58,030 nt of DNA from Oscillospiraceae bacterium (GTDB lineage: Bacteria > Bacillota > Clostridia > Oscillospirales > Oscillospiraceae), in contig JAFWFZ010000037.1 in NCBI GenBank assembly GCA_017515345.1, positions 1-58,030 of the forward strand, in the 5' to 3' direction. The position numbers and the translations under genes were made by a program. Every line of letters begins with the position of its first letter. Within the stretch, counting starts at the first letter, position 1. This document shows, in pieces, positions 25,719 through 37,800 of this stretch. Below the pieces are notes generated by a model. The model saw nothing but the letters and a program-made list of their open reading frames with translations. It was not told the DNA's origin and searched no databases.

Positions 25719-25748
25719 CCGCCCCGGGCCGATAACGGCCCGGGGCGG
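25719..25748 (-). promoter_or_regulatory. Strong hairpin in the protease 5' leader
   Basis: A perfect 13-bp stem CCGCCCCGGGCCG (RNA 25748-25736) with loop TTAT lies directly before GAGGAGG. No T-run follows in the transcribed direction, so it is not a usual terminator for this strand. It could block RNase entry or influence ribosome access. Confidence 0.6.
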
Positions 25749-25771
25749 TCTGTGTTTGTTTACTTGTAACG

Positions 25772-25801
25772 ATTATACTACGCGGGGGATGCGGAAATCA
25801 A
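25772..25801 (-). promoter_or_regulatory. sigma-A promoter of the S8 protease gene
   Basis: Minus strand TTGATT (25796-25801), 18-nt spacer, TATAAT (25772-25777), beginning before the stop codon of the giant gene is fully passed. Confidence 0.75.
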
Positions 25802-25805
25802 GAGC

Positions 25806-28800
25806 TCAGCAGTACTGATCGGTGACAAGCCGGATGAAGCGGGCCAGGATGGCCGAGATCTCCATGCGGGTGGCGCTCTTCTGGGGAGCGACGCGGCCGC
25901 CGCCCACCCCGTTGATGAGGCCGGCCTGCGTGCACAGCTCCACGGCTTCCTTCGCCCAGCCGCTGATCTCGCCGCTGTCCTTGTAGGCGATGGGGCCGCT
26001 GACCTTGTCAAGCTCCCAGCCGGTGAAGTCCATGAACCGTGCCATGAACACGCACACCTGCTCCCGGGTCACGGGCTTGTTGGGACCGAACTCGGTGGGT
26101 GAGAAGCCCTTGACGATGCCGTTCTCGGCCGCCCAGGCCACCGCGTCCTTATACCAGCCGCCCCGCAGATCCGTGAAGGGAGCGGGAGCCGTGGGCGCCG
26201 GGCTGCCCATCATCCGCCAGAGCACGGTGACGAGCATGGCGCGGGACATGGTCACCTCGGGTGAGAAGATCTCCTCGCCGGTGCCCTGGAAGAGGCCGCG
26301 TGCCGCGGTGAAGAGGATGTCCTCCTCGCCCCACAGGCCGTCGATGTCGCGGAACGAGGGCTCCGCGTCGCCGATGGCGTAGTCGCCCTCCGCCGGGGCA
26401 ATGTAGCGGGCCTTGCCGTTTTCCACAACGCTGAAGGGAATGACCGAGGCGTCGCCGTTTTCATCGGTGAACTCGATCACGCCGCCGTCCGCGCCGCTGG
26501 GGTCAACGATCAGCCGGCTCAGGTCGAAGTCGGGGTCGGTGAGCGTGCCGCCGGGCACCATGACCGATGCGCTGCCGTTATCCAGGACCACGCCGCTGTT
26601 GGCGTTGGCGCCGCGGATCTTCTCCTGATCCGCCTCGGTCAGCTCCGCGTCGGGCTTCAGGGTGAAGACCACGTTGCCGTTGTCGTCGGCAGAGATGTCC
26701 GCGATGGCGGTCTCCTCCGGTACAGGCTCTCCGCCTCCGCCGCCGCCTCCGCCGCCGTGGCCGCTCCGATAGGGTACGGTGACGTTCACGATGGCAGCGC
26801 CTTCAAGCTGGGTGGGATCGCCCAGATCGTTGCGGATCGCGATGGCATAGCTGCCGGGGGCAAGCCCCTCAAAGGTGTGGGCGCTGCCGGTGGCGGGATT
26901 GTCCACGGTGATCCACTCTATGCCCCCCGTCTTCATGAACTCGTCCAGAGTCAGGCGCGGCGTGGATCCGTAGGTGGTGCGGACCGGTACGATGGCCATC
27001 AGTACGGTGTCGCCCGCGCCGCCGGTGGTGGTGACGATGACCTTGCCGTCGCTGGAGTGGGCCTTCGCCGCGGGCTGGATCACTGTATCCGCCCGGAGGA
27101 GATGATCCTCCACCGTCACGGGCCGGGTGATGAAGTTGTTGTGGTCGGCGCTGTCCCGGATGACCACGGTGTAGTCGCCGGGCGTGAGGTTATCCCATGT
27201 GACGGACGTGCCGTCCCTGGTGAGCGGAGTCCAGGTGACGCCCCTTCCGACGCCGTCGAATTCGCCGGGGATGAGGGCCGCGTCGTACACGGCGCTGTAC
27301 TCGTTGTTCGCGGGATCGGAGTTGGGCCCGTCGTAGGTGCCGCCGGTCATGCCGGTGACGTCCGCTGTGACGGTGCCGTTGTTCAGCGCCCAGTTCCAGG
27401 CCGCTTCGGTTGTGTACGAGCAGGTGTCCGCCTCGGTGAGCTTCATGGCGTCCACGGTGAGGGTGAGCTCCGCCGTGTTGTCGTCGCCCGCCGCGCCGAA
27501 GGCCTTCAGGGTGTAAGCGCCGTTGTAGCTGATGGGCAGGGCGCCGCTCAGGTCGGTTCCGGCGTCGCTGCTGACCACATAGCCGTTGATGGTGACGAGA
27601 ATGATGTCGGTGGCCGTGTCGGCATCCGCGATCTTCTTCGCGGACCACCTGAGCGCTCCGGCATCCCCGTCATACTCCAGGGTGAGCTGGGGCACGTCGT
27701 TCTGGACGGTGACCGGCTTCTCAAGGATGTTCGCCGGGTCGGCCTTGTCCCGAATGACCACGGTGTAGTCGCCGTACTTAAGGCCGGTCCATTCGGTGCT
27801 CCAGCCGCCCTTTGTGAGAGCGGTCCACGCGTCGTCTGCGGGCGTCCCGCCCACGGGGACGATGGCCGCCTCATAGGCGCCGAAGTACTTGTTCTTTGCG
27901 GGCTGAGAAGTAGTTCCGTCGTAGGTGCCGCCGGTCATGCCGGTGACGTCCACGGAAACGGTGCCGTTGTTCCCGGTCGAGTTCCAGGCGGCGGTGGAGG
28001 TGAGCGTGATGCCGCCTGCGGGCTCGGTGAGCCTGAGGCTCGTCACGGCGGCGGAGAGGGTGGCGGTGTTGTCATCGCCCGCCGCGCCCGCGGCCTTCAG
28101 GGTGTAGACGCCGTTGTAGCTCACGGGCAGGCTGCCGGAGATGCTGGTGCCTTCCTTGCCGTTTTTCACGTTGAAGCCGTTGATGGTGACTTCTGTGATC
28201 TCCGTGGCAGTGGCTTCGTCCGCGGTCTTCTTCACGGACCACTTGAGGGCCTTGGCGCTCTCATCGAGCTCCAGGGTGAGCTGAGGCACGTCGTTCTGGA
28301 CGGTGACCGGCTTCTCGATGCTGTTCGCCGGGTCGGCCTTGTCGCGGATGAACACGGTGTAGTCGATGGACTCCAGACCGGTCCAGGTGTACGTCCAGGC
28401 GTCCTTGTTGAGGGTGATCCAAGCGTCGTCGGCGGGAGCCTCGCCCGCGGGGGCGATGGCTGCCTCGTATTCGCCGAAGTACTTGTTCTTGCCGGGCTGA
28501 CAGTCGGCGCTGTAGGTGCCGCCGGTCAGGTCGGTGGCATCCGCGGTGACGGTGCCGTTGTCTGCGGTGGAGTTCCATGCCGCCGTGGAGGTGACCGGGA
28601 TCCCGCCGTCAGGCTCGGTGAGGGTGAGGGATGTCACATCCAGGGATATGGCGGCGCGGCTCTCCTCGCCGGCGGACGTCACGGCGGACAGGGTATAGGT
28701 GCCGTTGTAGCGGACGGGCAGGCTGCCTTCCAGGGAGCTGCCCTCCTCGAGGTTCACCTTGAGGCCGTTGATGGTGACCTGGGTGATCGGGGAGGAGCCG

Positions 28801-31800
28801 CCGGTCTTCACCGCGCTCCAGACAAGATCGCTGCCCTGGAGGTTCAGGTTGAGCTGCGGGCGGTCCTCCTCCACGGTGACGGTCCTGCGGATCTCATCGT
28901 CCGTGTTGTTGGGATCGCGGATGATGACGGTGTAGGTTCCGGGCTGCAGGCCGGACCAGGTGTTCGTCCAGGCCGCGTCGGTCAGGGTGATCCAGTCGCT
29001 GTCGCCGGGCTCGGTCCCATCCGGCGCCGCTGCGGCCTCCAGATTCCGGACATAGACGTTGTTCGCCGGGTCAGAGAGGGCCGGGTCATAGGCGCCGCCG
29101 ATCACGCCCGATGCATCCAGGGTGATGGTGCCGTTGTTCTTGGCGGCGTTGTAGGCGTTCGTGGCGGTGACGACCTCGCCGCCCAGCTTGATGGAGGACA
29201 GCACCATGGTGTAAGTGTTCTCGTTGCTCGGGTCGGCGTTGTCCCTGGCGTAAATGGAGTATTCGCCGTTGTAACGCACGGGCAGGCTGCCGGAGAGCTT
29301 GACGCTGGCCCCGGTGTTGACCTTATAGCCGTTGATGGTCACGTCCGTGATCGGCGCCTGCGAATTGGACGGCTTGGTCGCGGACCAATCCAGCGCGCCG
29401 GTGGCGGCGTTGTACTCCAGCGTGAACTGCGGGATGGCGCTGTCGAGCTGGTTCATGCTGAGTATCTGGGCGCTCCAGGTCTTGTCGGCGTTGACCGTTC
29501 GGGTCAGATACAGGCCGTTGGAGGCGATGGGGAAGACCCCGTTCGTGCCGGTGAGCTGCTGGAAATCCTCCCCGGTGAAGAAGTATGCCTCGGGCGTGTT
29601 GTTCTCCTTCTTCGTGTTGCCGGCGTCCTCGGTGAACCGGATATCCAGCCCGTTCGTGGTGCTGAGGGTGCCTGTGCCGATGGGCTTTCCGTTGACGTTG
29701 AAGCCGGAGGAGTAGAGCGGCACTTTCTCTGTGTTCGTGTCGCCGGTGGGCGAATCCATGAACCAGTCCACGAGCAGCTCCGTGGTGACCTTGTTGTTGT
29801 AGATGTCCGTGGCAGTCAGCTTGTAGCAGTCGTGATCGGTATTCTCTTCGATGCTGCCGAAATCGTAGCACCACATGAGCCCGTCCTTCGTGCTCGTCAC
29901 GGAGGCGGAGGAGTTGGAATCGGTGATCTGCTCTGTCTTTCCGCCCTTCGTAATCGTGAAACTGGCCACGCCGTTGTTGTCCAGGATGTAGACCTTCAGC
30001 GGGATCTTCGTGCCGCTTGTCACGGAGCCGGTATCCGGGAAGCTCCTGCTCCAGATGAAGAGCGGATTCGTCCCGTCGTACTCGGGAATGGGAACCACGC
30101 CGTTGGTGTAGGACTCCGCTACGCGGTCAAAGGAGGCCGAGTCACTGACCACCGTCACGGTCACCTGGTAGGACGCATTATCCGGATTGTCGCCCAGCTC
30201 GATGGTCGTGGGGGCGTTGCCGCCGGTACTGTTGGTAACGGTGATCGATTTCTTGTTCCCGTTCACGCGCGCGAAATCCGGGTTCGTGCTTGTGACCTCG
30301 ACCGTGCCGAAGAAGTACAGATCGATGGACTTCGCCATGGAGTCGAACTGGAAGGACGCTCCCTTCTTGCCGAGGGAGAGGTTGTTGCGCAGCGGCGTCT
30401 CCTCGGTGTTGATGATCACTTGGCCTTTGTCGTTCAACTTCTTCTCGCCCCAGGTGGATACGGGGTGGAAGCCCCAGTCCTGGCCGGCGGCGACATCGGA
30501 GCCGTCGAACTGTGTGCCGTCGCTGTTTTTGAAGGTAAAGGAGCCGTTGTCCTTGTAAATGTCGATGCCCTCCGACGCATCCGTTACCTCAAAGATAATG
30601 GGATAGGGGGTGTTCGTGGAGGTGTCGGAGACAAGGATGGAGCCCTTGCCCACGGCGGTGGGGGTGATGGAGATGTAGCCGCTGACCGTGCCGTCGCTTG
30701 AGGTGGTCTGCTTGAAGTTGAGGATGCCGATGTTCATGCCGTCTTCCTCGTCCGACATCTCCAGGACGGTGATCATGGGCTTCTCCATGCGGGAACTGAC
30801 CGCGGTGATCGGCACCTTCGTAGTGGAGCCCAGGGGGATGAAGATGTGGTGAGGGGCGGTGAAGGAGGTGAACGCCTCCACCTGCTGGCTGTCCTCGTTA
30901 TTCGCCGTGTAGTACTCGTCGTGTTCCGCGGAGTAGGAGCCGCTGTCCATGGTCGACATGCTGCTGGCTGTACTGAAGATCTCCACACGGATCTTGGCGA
31001 ACTTCGACTCGGCGGCCGCGAACACGTCGTGGGAAACGGTGATCGTGCCGTGGACCAGCTTGCCGTAGCCGACGGCGATGTTGCAGTTGGTGTTTCCGAA
31101 CCGGTCGGGGCTGTTCAGGTAGAGGATGCCGTTCACAAGGTCTTCCTCGTACTCCTGGGTGCTGAGCAGCGCGCCCAGCTCGGTCTCCGGGCCGATCTCC
31201 AGGGTGTTCTTGGAGATGTCCAGCGCGCTCCAGATCGGGTCGCCCGCCTCGTCCGTACCGGACTGATAGGTGAACTGGACGTAGACGTCCTTCGCGTTAC
31301 ATGTGCCCTGGTTGCCGGCAATGAAGGAGACGTCGAAGGTGGTCTCGGACCCGTCGGCGGAGATGGAGGAGGGTGTCACGGAGTAGCGCTCGATGCTCAT
31401 ATCCGGCTTGTCGCGCACGGTGAAGAGCTCCACGGACTGGACGGAGCTGTTTGTGTAGCTCTGATCCTCCTGCAGGGACAGGACGAAGGAGTTGCCGCTC
31501 TTCAGATTATTCAGCAGGGGGACGGTGTAACCGCTGAGGGAGATGGCCTGACCGGACAGGATGTTCTCCGTGATCTTCCACTGGGCCAGCTCCTGTCCCG
31601 CCGCGGAGAGGGTCGCCGTGATGGGCTGACCCGGGCTGCCGCGGAAGGCGGTGGTGCCCACGTTCTCCGCGTGGACGCCCACGGGGAGCTGATTGCCGGC
31701 AGAGAAGCCCTTGTGGCCGAAATTGATGCTGCCGTTCCCCAGCTCCTTCCTGCCCTGGCCGAAGCTCACGGCGTAGGTGCCCTGGGTGGCCTCCATGCCG

Positions 31801-34800
31801 TATTCGTCGTAGGTGGGAGCCAGCACGTACTGGGTGCCGTCCTCGCCTTCATAGCTCTTTACAGACATGCTCCGGGAGGAGCCGCGGACCACGGCCAGCA
31901 GCTCGCCCTCCTCGCCCTGCACGGTCTGGAGCTCGGAGAAGGTGAAGGTCTTGGCGTCACCCGGATCGGGGCAATCGATCTTGTGCTCGTTGACATAGCT
32001 GTCGATCGCATCCTGGACGGTCTTCACAGCCTCGCTGCCGTAGAGGTTCGTCAGCGCTTCTTCGCCGAGGGGGTAGTTGTAGGCTGCCTCGGTGGCGGCG
32101 TGATCCCACTTGTTGCGGACGGACGCCTCGTAGGTATCCATGTCGTGCATGGCGAGCATGATGCCGTCGCCCCAGGCGTTCACCTCCGCGTCGTAGGAGG
32201 ACATATACAGGGCGTTGCTGGTGGTGCCCTCCACCGCGCCCACGTAGACCGCGTAGAGATTCTTGTTGGAGTCGGTGTTGATGCTCACCTGCAGCTTGCC
32301 GGAGGAACCCTCCATGGCCTGCGTGCCGTCGTCGTTGATATGAACGGGCGGGGTGAAGAAGGGGTAGAGGGTGCCGGATTTGCTGTTGACGATGGATTTC
32401 AGCTCGCCCTCGGGGAGGATGTAGCTGGAGCCGTTCATCTCAAATACCAGCAGGGTCTGCTCCTCCACGTCCTGAAGGCTCAGGGACTCGCCGCCGGTGA
32501 GGATGCTCGCGTCGATGTTGGCGGTGAGGAAGTTCAGGTTGGAGATATAGGGGCTCTTGTATTCGCCGTTGGCCATGAGCGAGCCGCCGCTGTACACGCC
32601 GTCGGTGCCGGCCAGATCCTGGTCATAGTCCCGCACCTCGCGGATGAGGACGGCGTCGCCCCAGGTGACCGTATCTCCCGAGACGGCCGCCTTGCGGAGA
32701 TACAGGCGGAAGACGGTGACCATGTCGGAGCCGACGTATTCCGTCCTTTCCGTGGTGTAGGCCGCGTACCAGCCGCCGTCGCCGGTCTGAGTAAAGTCCA
32801 CATTGGTCACGGTCTCACCCTCGGTCACAACGGCGCTGGAGACTTTCCACTTGCCGTCAGCGCCCTGCACCGCAAGATTCAGGGAGGAGCGGATGCCCAC
32901 CGTATCGAGCATGGACTTCTTCGTGGCCTTCAGATAGTTCTTGATCGCGTCGGGCAGGACCTTCGTATCCTGATATGCCGCGTAGGCGTTGTAGACCTTG
33001 TTGTCCGTGTCCCCCGCATAGGTTCCGGCGAAGAAGATCGTCTTGCCGTCGCCGGCGGAGGCGGGCTGGTATACGTAATCGTACAGATCGTTGCTGGTGA
33101 TCGTTTCGGGCGCGGTGAAGGCGTCCGTGCCGGGCGTCCAGGAGGCCGTCTTGACCACGGTGTTCTCCGCCGCCGTTCTTGCCCGGGCCATGATGAAGGC
33201 GTTGTAGCTTTCCAGCTCCAGGAAGTAGTCGTACCACGCCCTGGCCGCGGCCACCTCCGAGAAGTCCCGGAAGTTGTCGGCGCTGATGGTGCCGAGGGTT
33301 TCGTCGGAGTAGGGATCGCCTGTGGGCTCCGTGGGTTCGCCGGGGGAGGGAGAGCCGTAGCTGACCCAGGCGGCATGGACGGTGAAGCCGTCGGTTTTCT
33401 CCTCGGCCCAGATATCGAAGTCCAGGTCGCCGGTGGGAGCCGACTCGTTGTCCAGGGGGATGTACTTCACATCGCTGGCGGGGTCCACGGGATTCACGAG
33501 ACCGTAAGCGCCGCCGGTGGAGTCGTCCGCGTCGGACGCCTTCACGTAGGTCAGCTCGCTCATCACCAGCATGGAGCTGTCCTCCGGCTCGTCGGCCTCC
33601 CGGGAGAGCGTGTAGACAAGGAAGTTCCTGTCGCCCGCCCGGAGGACCTTGTAGAAGCTGCCCTCGGGAATGCTTTCCGTCAGGTTGGCGGCGTCCACAG
33701 CGGTGCCGTAGCCGGAGACCTGGAAGGGCACTACCGTGCCGTCGCCCACTTCGAAAGCCTGCTCGGACATCCCGCTGTCCAGGTTGTCCTCGGGACTGAA
33801 GATGGTCTGGCTGCCGGTCATGCTCCTGGGTAGCCGGATGGTGACGCCCAGGTCGGAGGGATTCAGGCCGTTCTCCTCCTCCTCCTCATCGTCGTCCTTG
33901 ACCATATCGTTCAGGTAGTGCCATCCGCACTCCCATTTTCCGTCCTCGTAGTGGACCTGGTAGGAGATGAGATCCAGCTCGTAGGTGAACAGGATGAGCA
34001 CTACGCGCAGGGCGATGCCGATGTTCACGTCGAAGGAGCTGACCTCGGCAGGGTCATACTTTTCCACATAGTAGGGGCTGCTCTCCGGGAGATCGGGGTC
34101 ATAGTCTTCATTGAACACGCCCAGGAGGAACTCCGCGCCCAGGCTGAAGTGGATGTAGACCTCCGCCTTCAGCATTTCCACGCCGACGCCGACGCCGACC
34201 TCGATCGCGATGGCGGGGGAGATCGTGATGCCGTTCCAGTGGACGTTGTTCGTGATGCTCTTGGTCCTGGCCAGGTAGGTGATCTCCGTCTTGTTGTCCT
34301 CTGTCTTGTCTGTTTTCTGGTCAAGGGTCTGGAGCTCGACAATGACGGGATGGTCCTCGGGACAGTCGAGAGTCATATCGTCCTGCTGCTTGAGGATCAC
34401 CTCGGTCTTGCCGGAGCCGTCGGAGGTGATGGTACCGCTCTTGAGGCCCATGGCCTGGGCGGCGCTGATGGTATATTCATTCTTGGCCTCATCCCATGCG
34501 AGGGGCCGCACCAGCAGTTTTCCGTCGAACCGGATGGAGAACGCCTTGCTGGTGGTGTCGAAGACCAGGCTCCTTTCACCGAGACTCTTGTCGTGGTACA
34601 GGATCTGCTTCTCCCCTATGTTCTCCTCCTCTTTGCCCTTTGTGACGTCGATGATCGGAGTATCGTCCTTGGAGGCGCGGATCACGCCCAGACCGGTCTT
34701 GATCTCCAGGGTGAACTTGAAATCGAAGAAGCCGTACACCGGCGGGCAAACGGTCAGTCTGGCCTGCGCCCGGAATTCCAGCTCGCCGGCGAGGCCGATC

Positions 34801-37800
34801 TCCCACTCGGAGAAGTAGTAGCCGTTGTCCAGGGGGTTGAACTGCCACATGAAGGCCGTGCAGAAGATGAGCTTGATGGAGAACTGGGAGGAGCCTGTAA
34901 CGCCTCCTCTGCCGTTGGCCTTGTTGTCAAAGGCGTCACTCAGGGATTCGTCGCCCAGGAAGTTGCCTTTTTTGAAGAATTCCCTGACGTTCCTGAAGTT
35001 GTCCGCGTTTGGCTCCGTGAAGCCCTTGCAGTCCAGACCCCTTTTGCTGGGACTCGGGCTGGGGCTGGAGTTGGTATTGGGGCCGGGGCTTGTGCTGGGG
35101 CCGGGGCTTGTGCTGGTGCTGGGGCTTGTACTGGTGCTGGGGCTTGTACTGGTGCTGGGACTTGTGCTTGTGCTGGGGCTTGTACTGGTGCTGGGACTTG
35201 TGCTTGTGCTCGGGCTGGCGTTGGGATCCTGATCTTCGTGGGGCTCCCAGGTGCACAGGGGCACGCTGATGGCGAAGCCGATGCTGTTCTCCTCCACGAT
35301 GATGGTGACATAGTCCATGAGCCCGATCTCGTTGCTGCCGAGATTCATATTGAAGGGCATATTGAATTCCTTCAGCTCGTTCTTATTGGGATCGCCGCCG
35401 GTGTCCATTTTCTGTGTGGTGCTGGAGTTGTCCTGGCTTACCTTGAGGTATGAGCCGTCCGGCGCGGTCGTGACGTTGCCTTTGGTGATGCTGTCCAGAT
35501 TCCTGGTCAGGGGAGTATCCGCCGCCTGGGTACCCAATTCAGCGTCCCTGGCAGTCACGAATTCCTCGGTGGTGGTTTCCTGGACGAGGGAGACGAGCGC
35601 AAAAGTGCTCGTGCCGTTGAAGGAGCTCAGGTAGCCGTTGATCTGACGGAGACCCTCTTTCGAGTATTCGTACTGGCCGGTTGTGTCGTCGAATTCCGCT
35701 TCATCGGTGACCTCGGTGGGGCCGGCCAGGCTGTTGGTGATGAGGATCGGGTCCGGGTGCTCCCGCGTGATCAGGTAGTTCTGGAACCAGTTGGGCTTCC
35801 AGTTGTAGCCGGTGCCGTCTTCGTTTTCATGGACCGGAGCCTTGTCGCCGCCCAGGGGGATGGAGAGGATCTGCTTGGCGGAGGCCGCAGCCTTGAACAT
35901 GGGCAGGTTATCGGAGGTGTATGCCCATATGGGACCGGTCTTGTTCTCCTCGTCGTCGTAGCCGACGATCTTCTTGCCGCTGACGATGTAGGTGTATTCC
36001 CGCTGCTCCTGCGTCTGGGCTGAGTAGGCAGGAGATTCGGGATCCACGGCGGAGGTGAAGGCGGCAAGCACCTGCGCCTTGTCCTCCTCCCCGGGGATGG
36101 GCTCCAGGCAGCGGGCGATCTTGGAGTAGCAGACGATCATGAAATACTGCCCGAAAAGCTCATTGCCGTCAGCGTCCTGGCCCAGATACACGGGCTGGAA
36201 GTTCAGCTCGTTGAAGCTGTCGCCGTCGTGGACGTAGCAGATGAATTTATCCTTGGAGTTGGCGTCCAGGGTAAAGTATGTTCCGTTGTATGAGCCGTCG
36301 ATCTGCCCGTTTCCGTCTCCGTCGAAATAGATGCCGTTCCAGGCGATGGAAGTGACCATGGGGTTCACGTAGTGCTGGTAATTCTCATGGTAGTACTGGA
36401 TGGTGATGGTGCCCTGCAGGTCGCTCTCCGTGAACCAGATCCTGTCATTGCCGTTGTATGCGCGCCCGTTGATGACCAGCAGGTCCTTCTCGTCCAGATG
36501 GAAGTTGATCCACTGGACATTGCCGGGAACGTAGAATCCGGGGACTACGTACTTTGTGCCGTCGACGTCGTTGGCGTCGGGGTAGAGCGGCGCGCCGTTG
36601 GAGGTATCCCGGACGCGCGTCTCGTAGTCCGGCACGTAGTCGGGCCTGTCGACATCATAGTCAAAGGCGCTGTACCCCATCTCGATCTTGGCGTCCGCGA
36701 AGCAGTGATCCTCCCGGCCGTAGTAATTGTGGAACATCATATCGATGGGATCGATGCCCTCCTCGGGATCGGCCTCGATGACCTTGCCGGAATCGTCCCT
36801 GGGCAGGGAGGGGGTCAGTTCCACTTCTATCCTGTTGGTGCGGGTATAGATCACGCGGAATTTGAACTTGCCGCTGTTGATCTCGGTCTCCGTGAGCGGA
36901 TTATAGCGGGTGCCTATGAGCTCGATGGTGAAAACGCCGTCTTTCTGGTCTTTCACAAACTTGTTGAAGATCGACCAGCTTTCCCCGTCGTCCGAGGAAT
37001 AGAACACCTCGATACCGGTGGCGTCCACACCGGGCACCTGCACCGGCGCGAGCTGGATCGTGGAGCCCACGTAAGGCGCGTTTATGTCATGCCATACGCC
37101 GCTGGTATCCTGTTCCCGATAGCATCCGCCGTCGGTAATGGTCAAAGTGGGGCGATACAGATCATAATCGGTGATGACCGCCGCTCCCGCCACGCCGCCG
37201 GTGTTGGCGTCGTTGGGCGTGGAGATATCCACGTAAAAAGCGTTTGGCATGAAGTGGCGCCGGGTCATCTTCAGCTCCGTCAGGTTGAACATGGTCTTGT
37301 CGATCAGCCCCGCGCTTTCCCAGTCGCCTTTACCGGTGTAGGAGACGTCGATCTCCACACCGATGGGTCCGGTGGTATAGAATGTGCCTTTCCAGGTTTG
37401 GAAGGAATCCAGTGCCCAGAGGCCGGACTCGTCCTTGCCCCGGACCTCCCAGTTTTCGGAGCCCAGGTGCTTCCAGGCATATTCATTTCCGCTTTTGGGG
37501 TACAGCTTTGTATCGGTGGGCACGTTCAGGATATCGCCCTTGGAGGAATCCCCGTTCGAGCCGATCAGCAGCCGCGGCTCGACCCAGGCGGCGCCGTAGT
37601 GCCCGGCATAGCCCTGGCCCTTGGTGTGGGAGTAGAGAACTTCGAACGATGCTTGGTATCCGCTGTATTTCTGGCCCAGGGTGTCCTCATAAGTCTTCTC
37701 CAGCTCCCAGTCTCCGCTGCCTTTGCCCGCAATGGCAAAGCCTTTGAAGATATGCACGTTGCTCGTAACCGGTTCGCTGTACGTGTAACTGGTGTAAGGA

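Noticed and set aside
26757..30701. 1314-codon plus-strand frame opposite the giant gene; similar long frames at 2796-5240, 30846-33833, 33918-35453, 36372-37868 and 37980-39542
   Set aside because: High GC leaves antisense frames open. The sequences are Gly/Val/His/Asp-rich without domains and lie fully opposite well-supported genes.
35055..35220. Possible CRISPR or intergenic tandem repeat
   Set aside because: The repeat is an in-frame Ser/Thr/Pro-coding tract with no spacer pattern.
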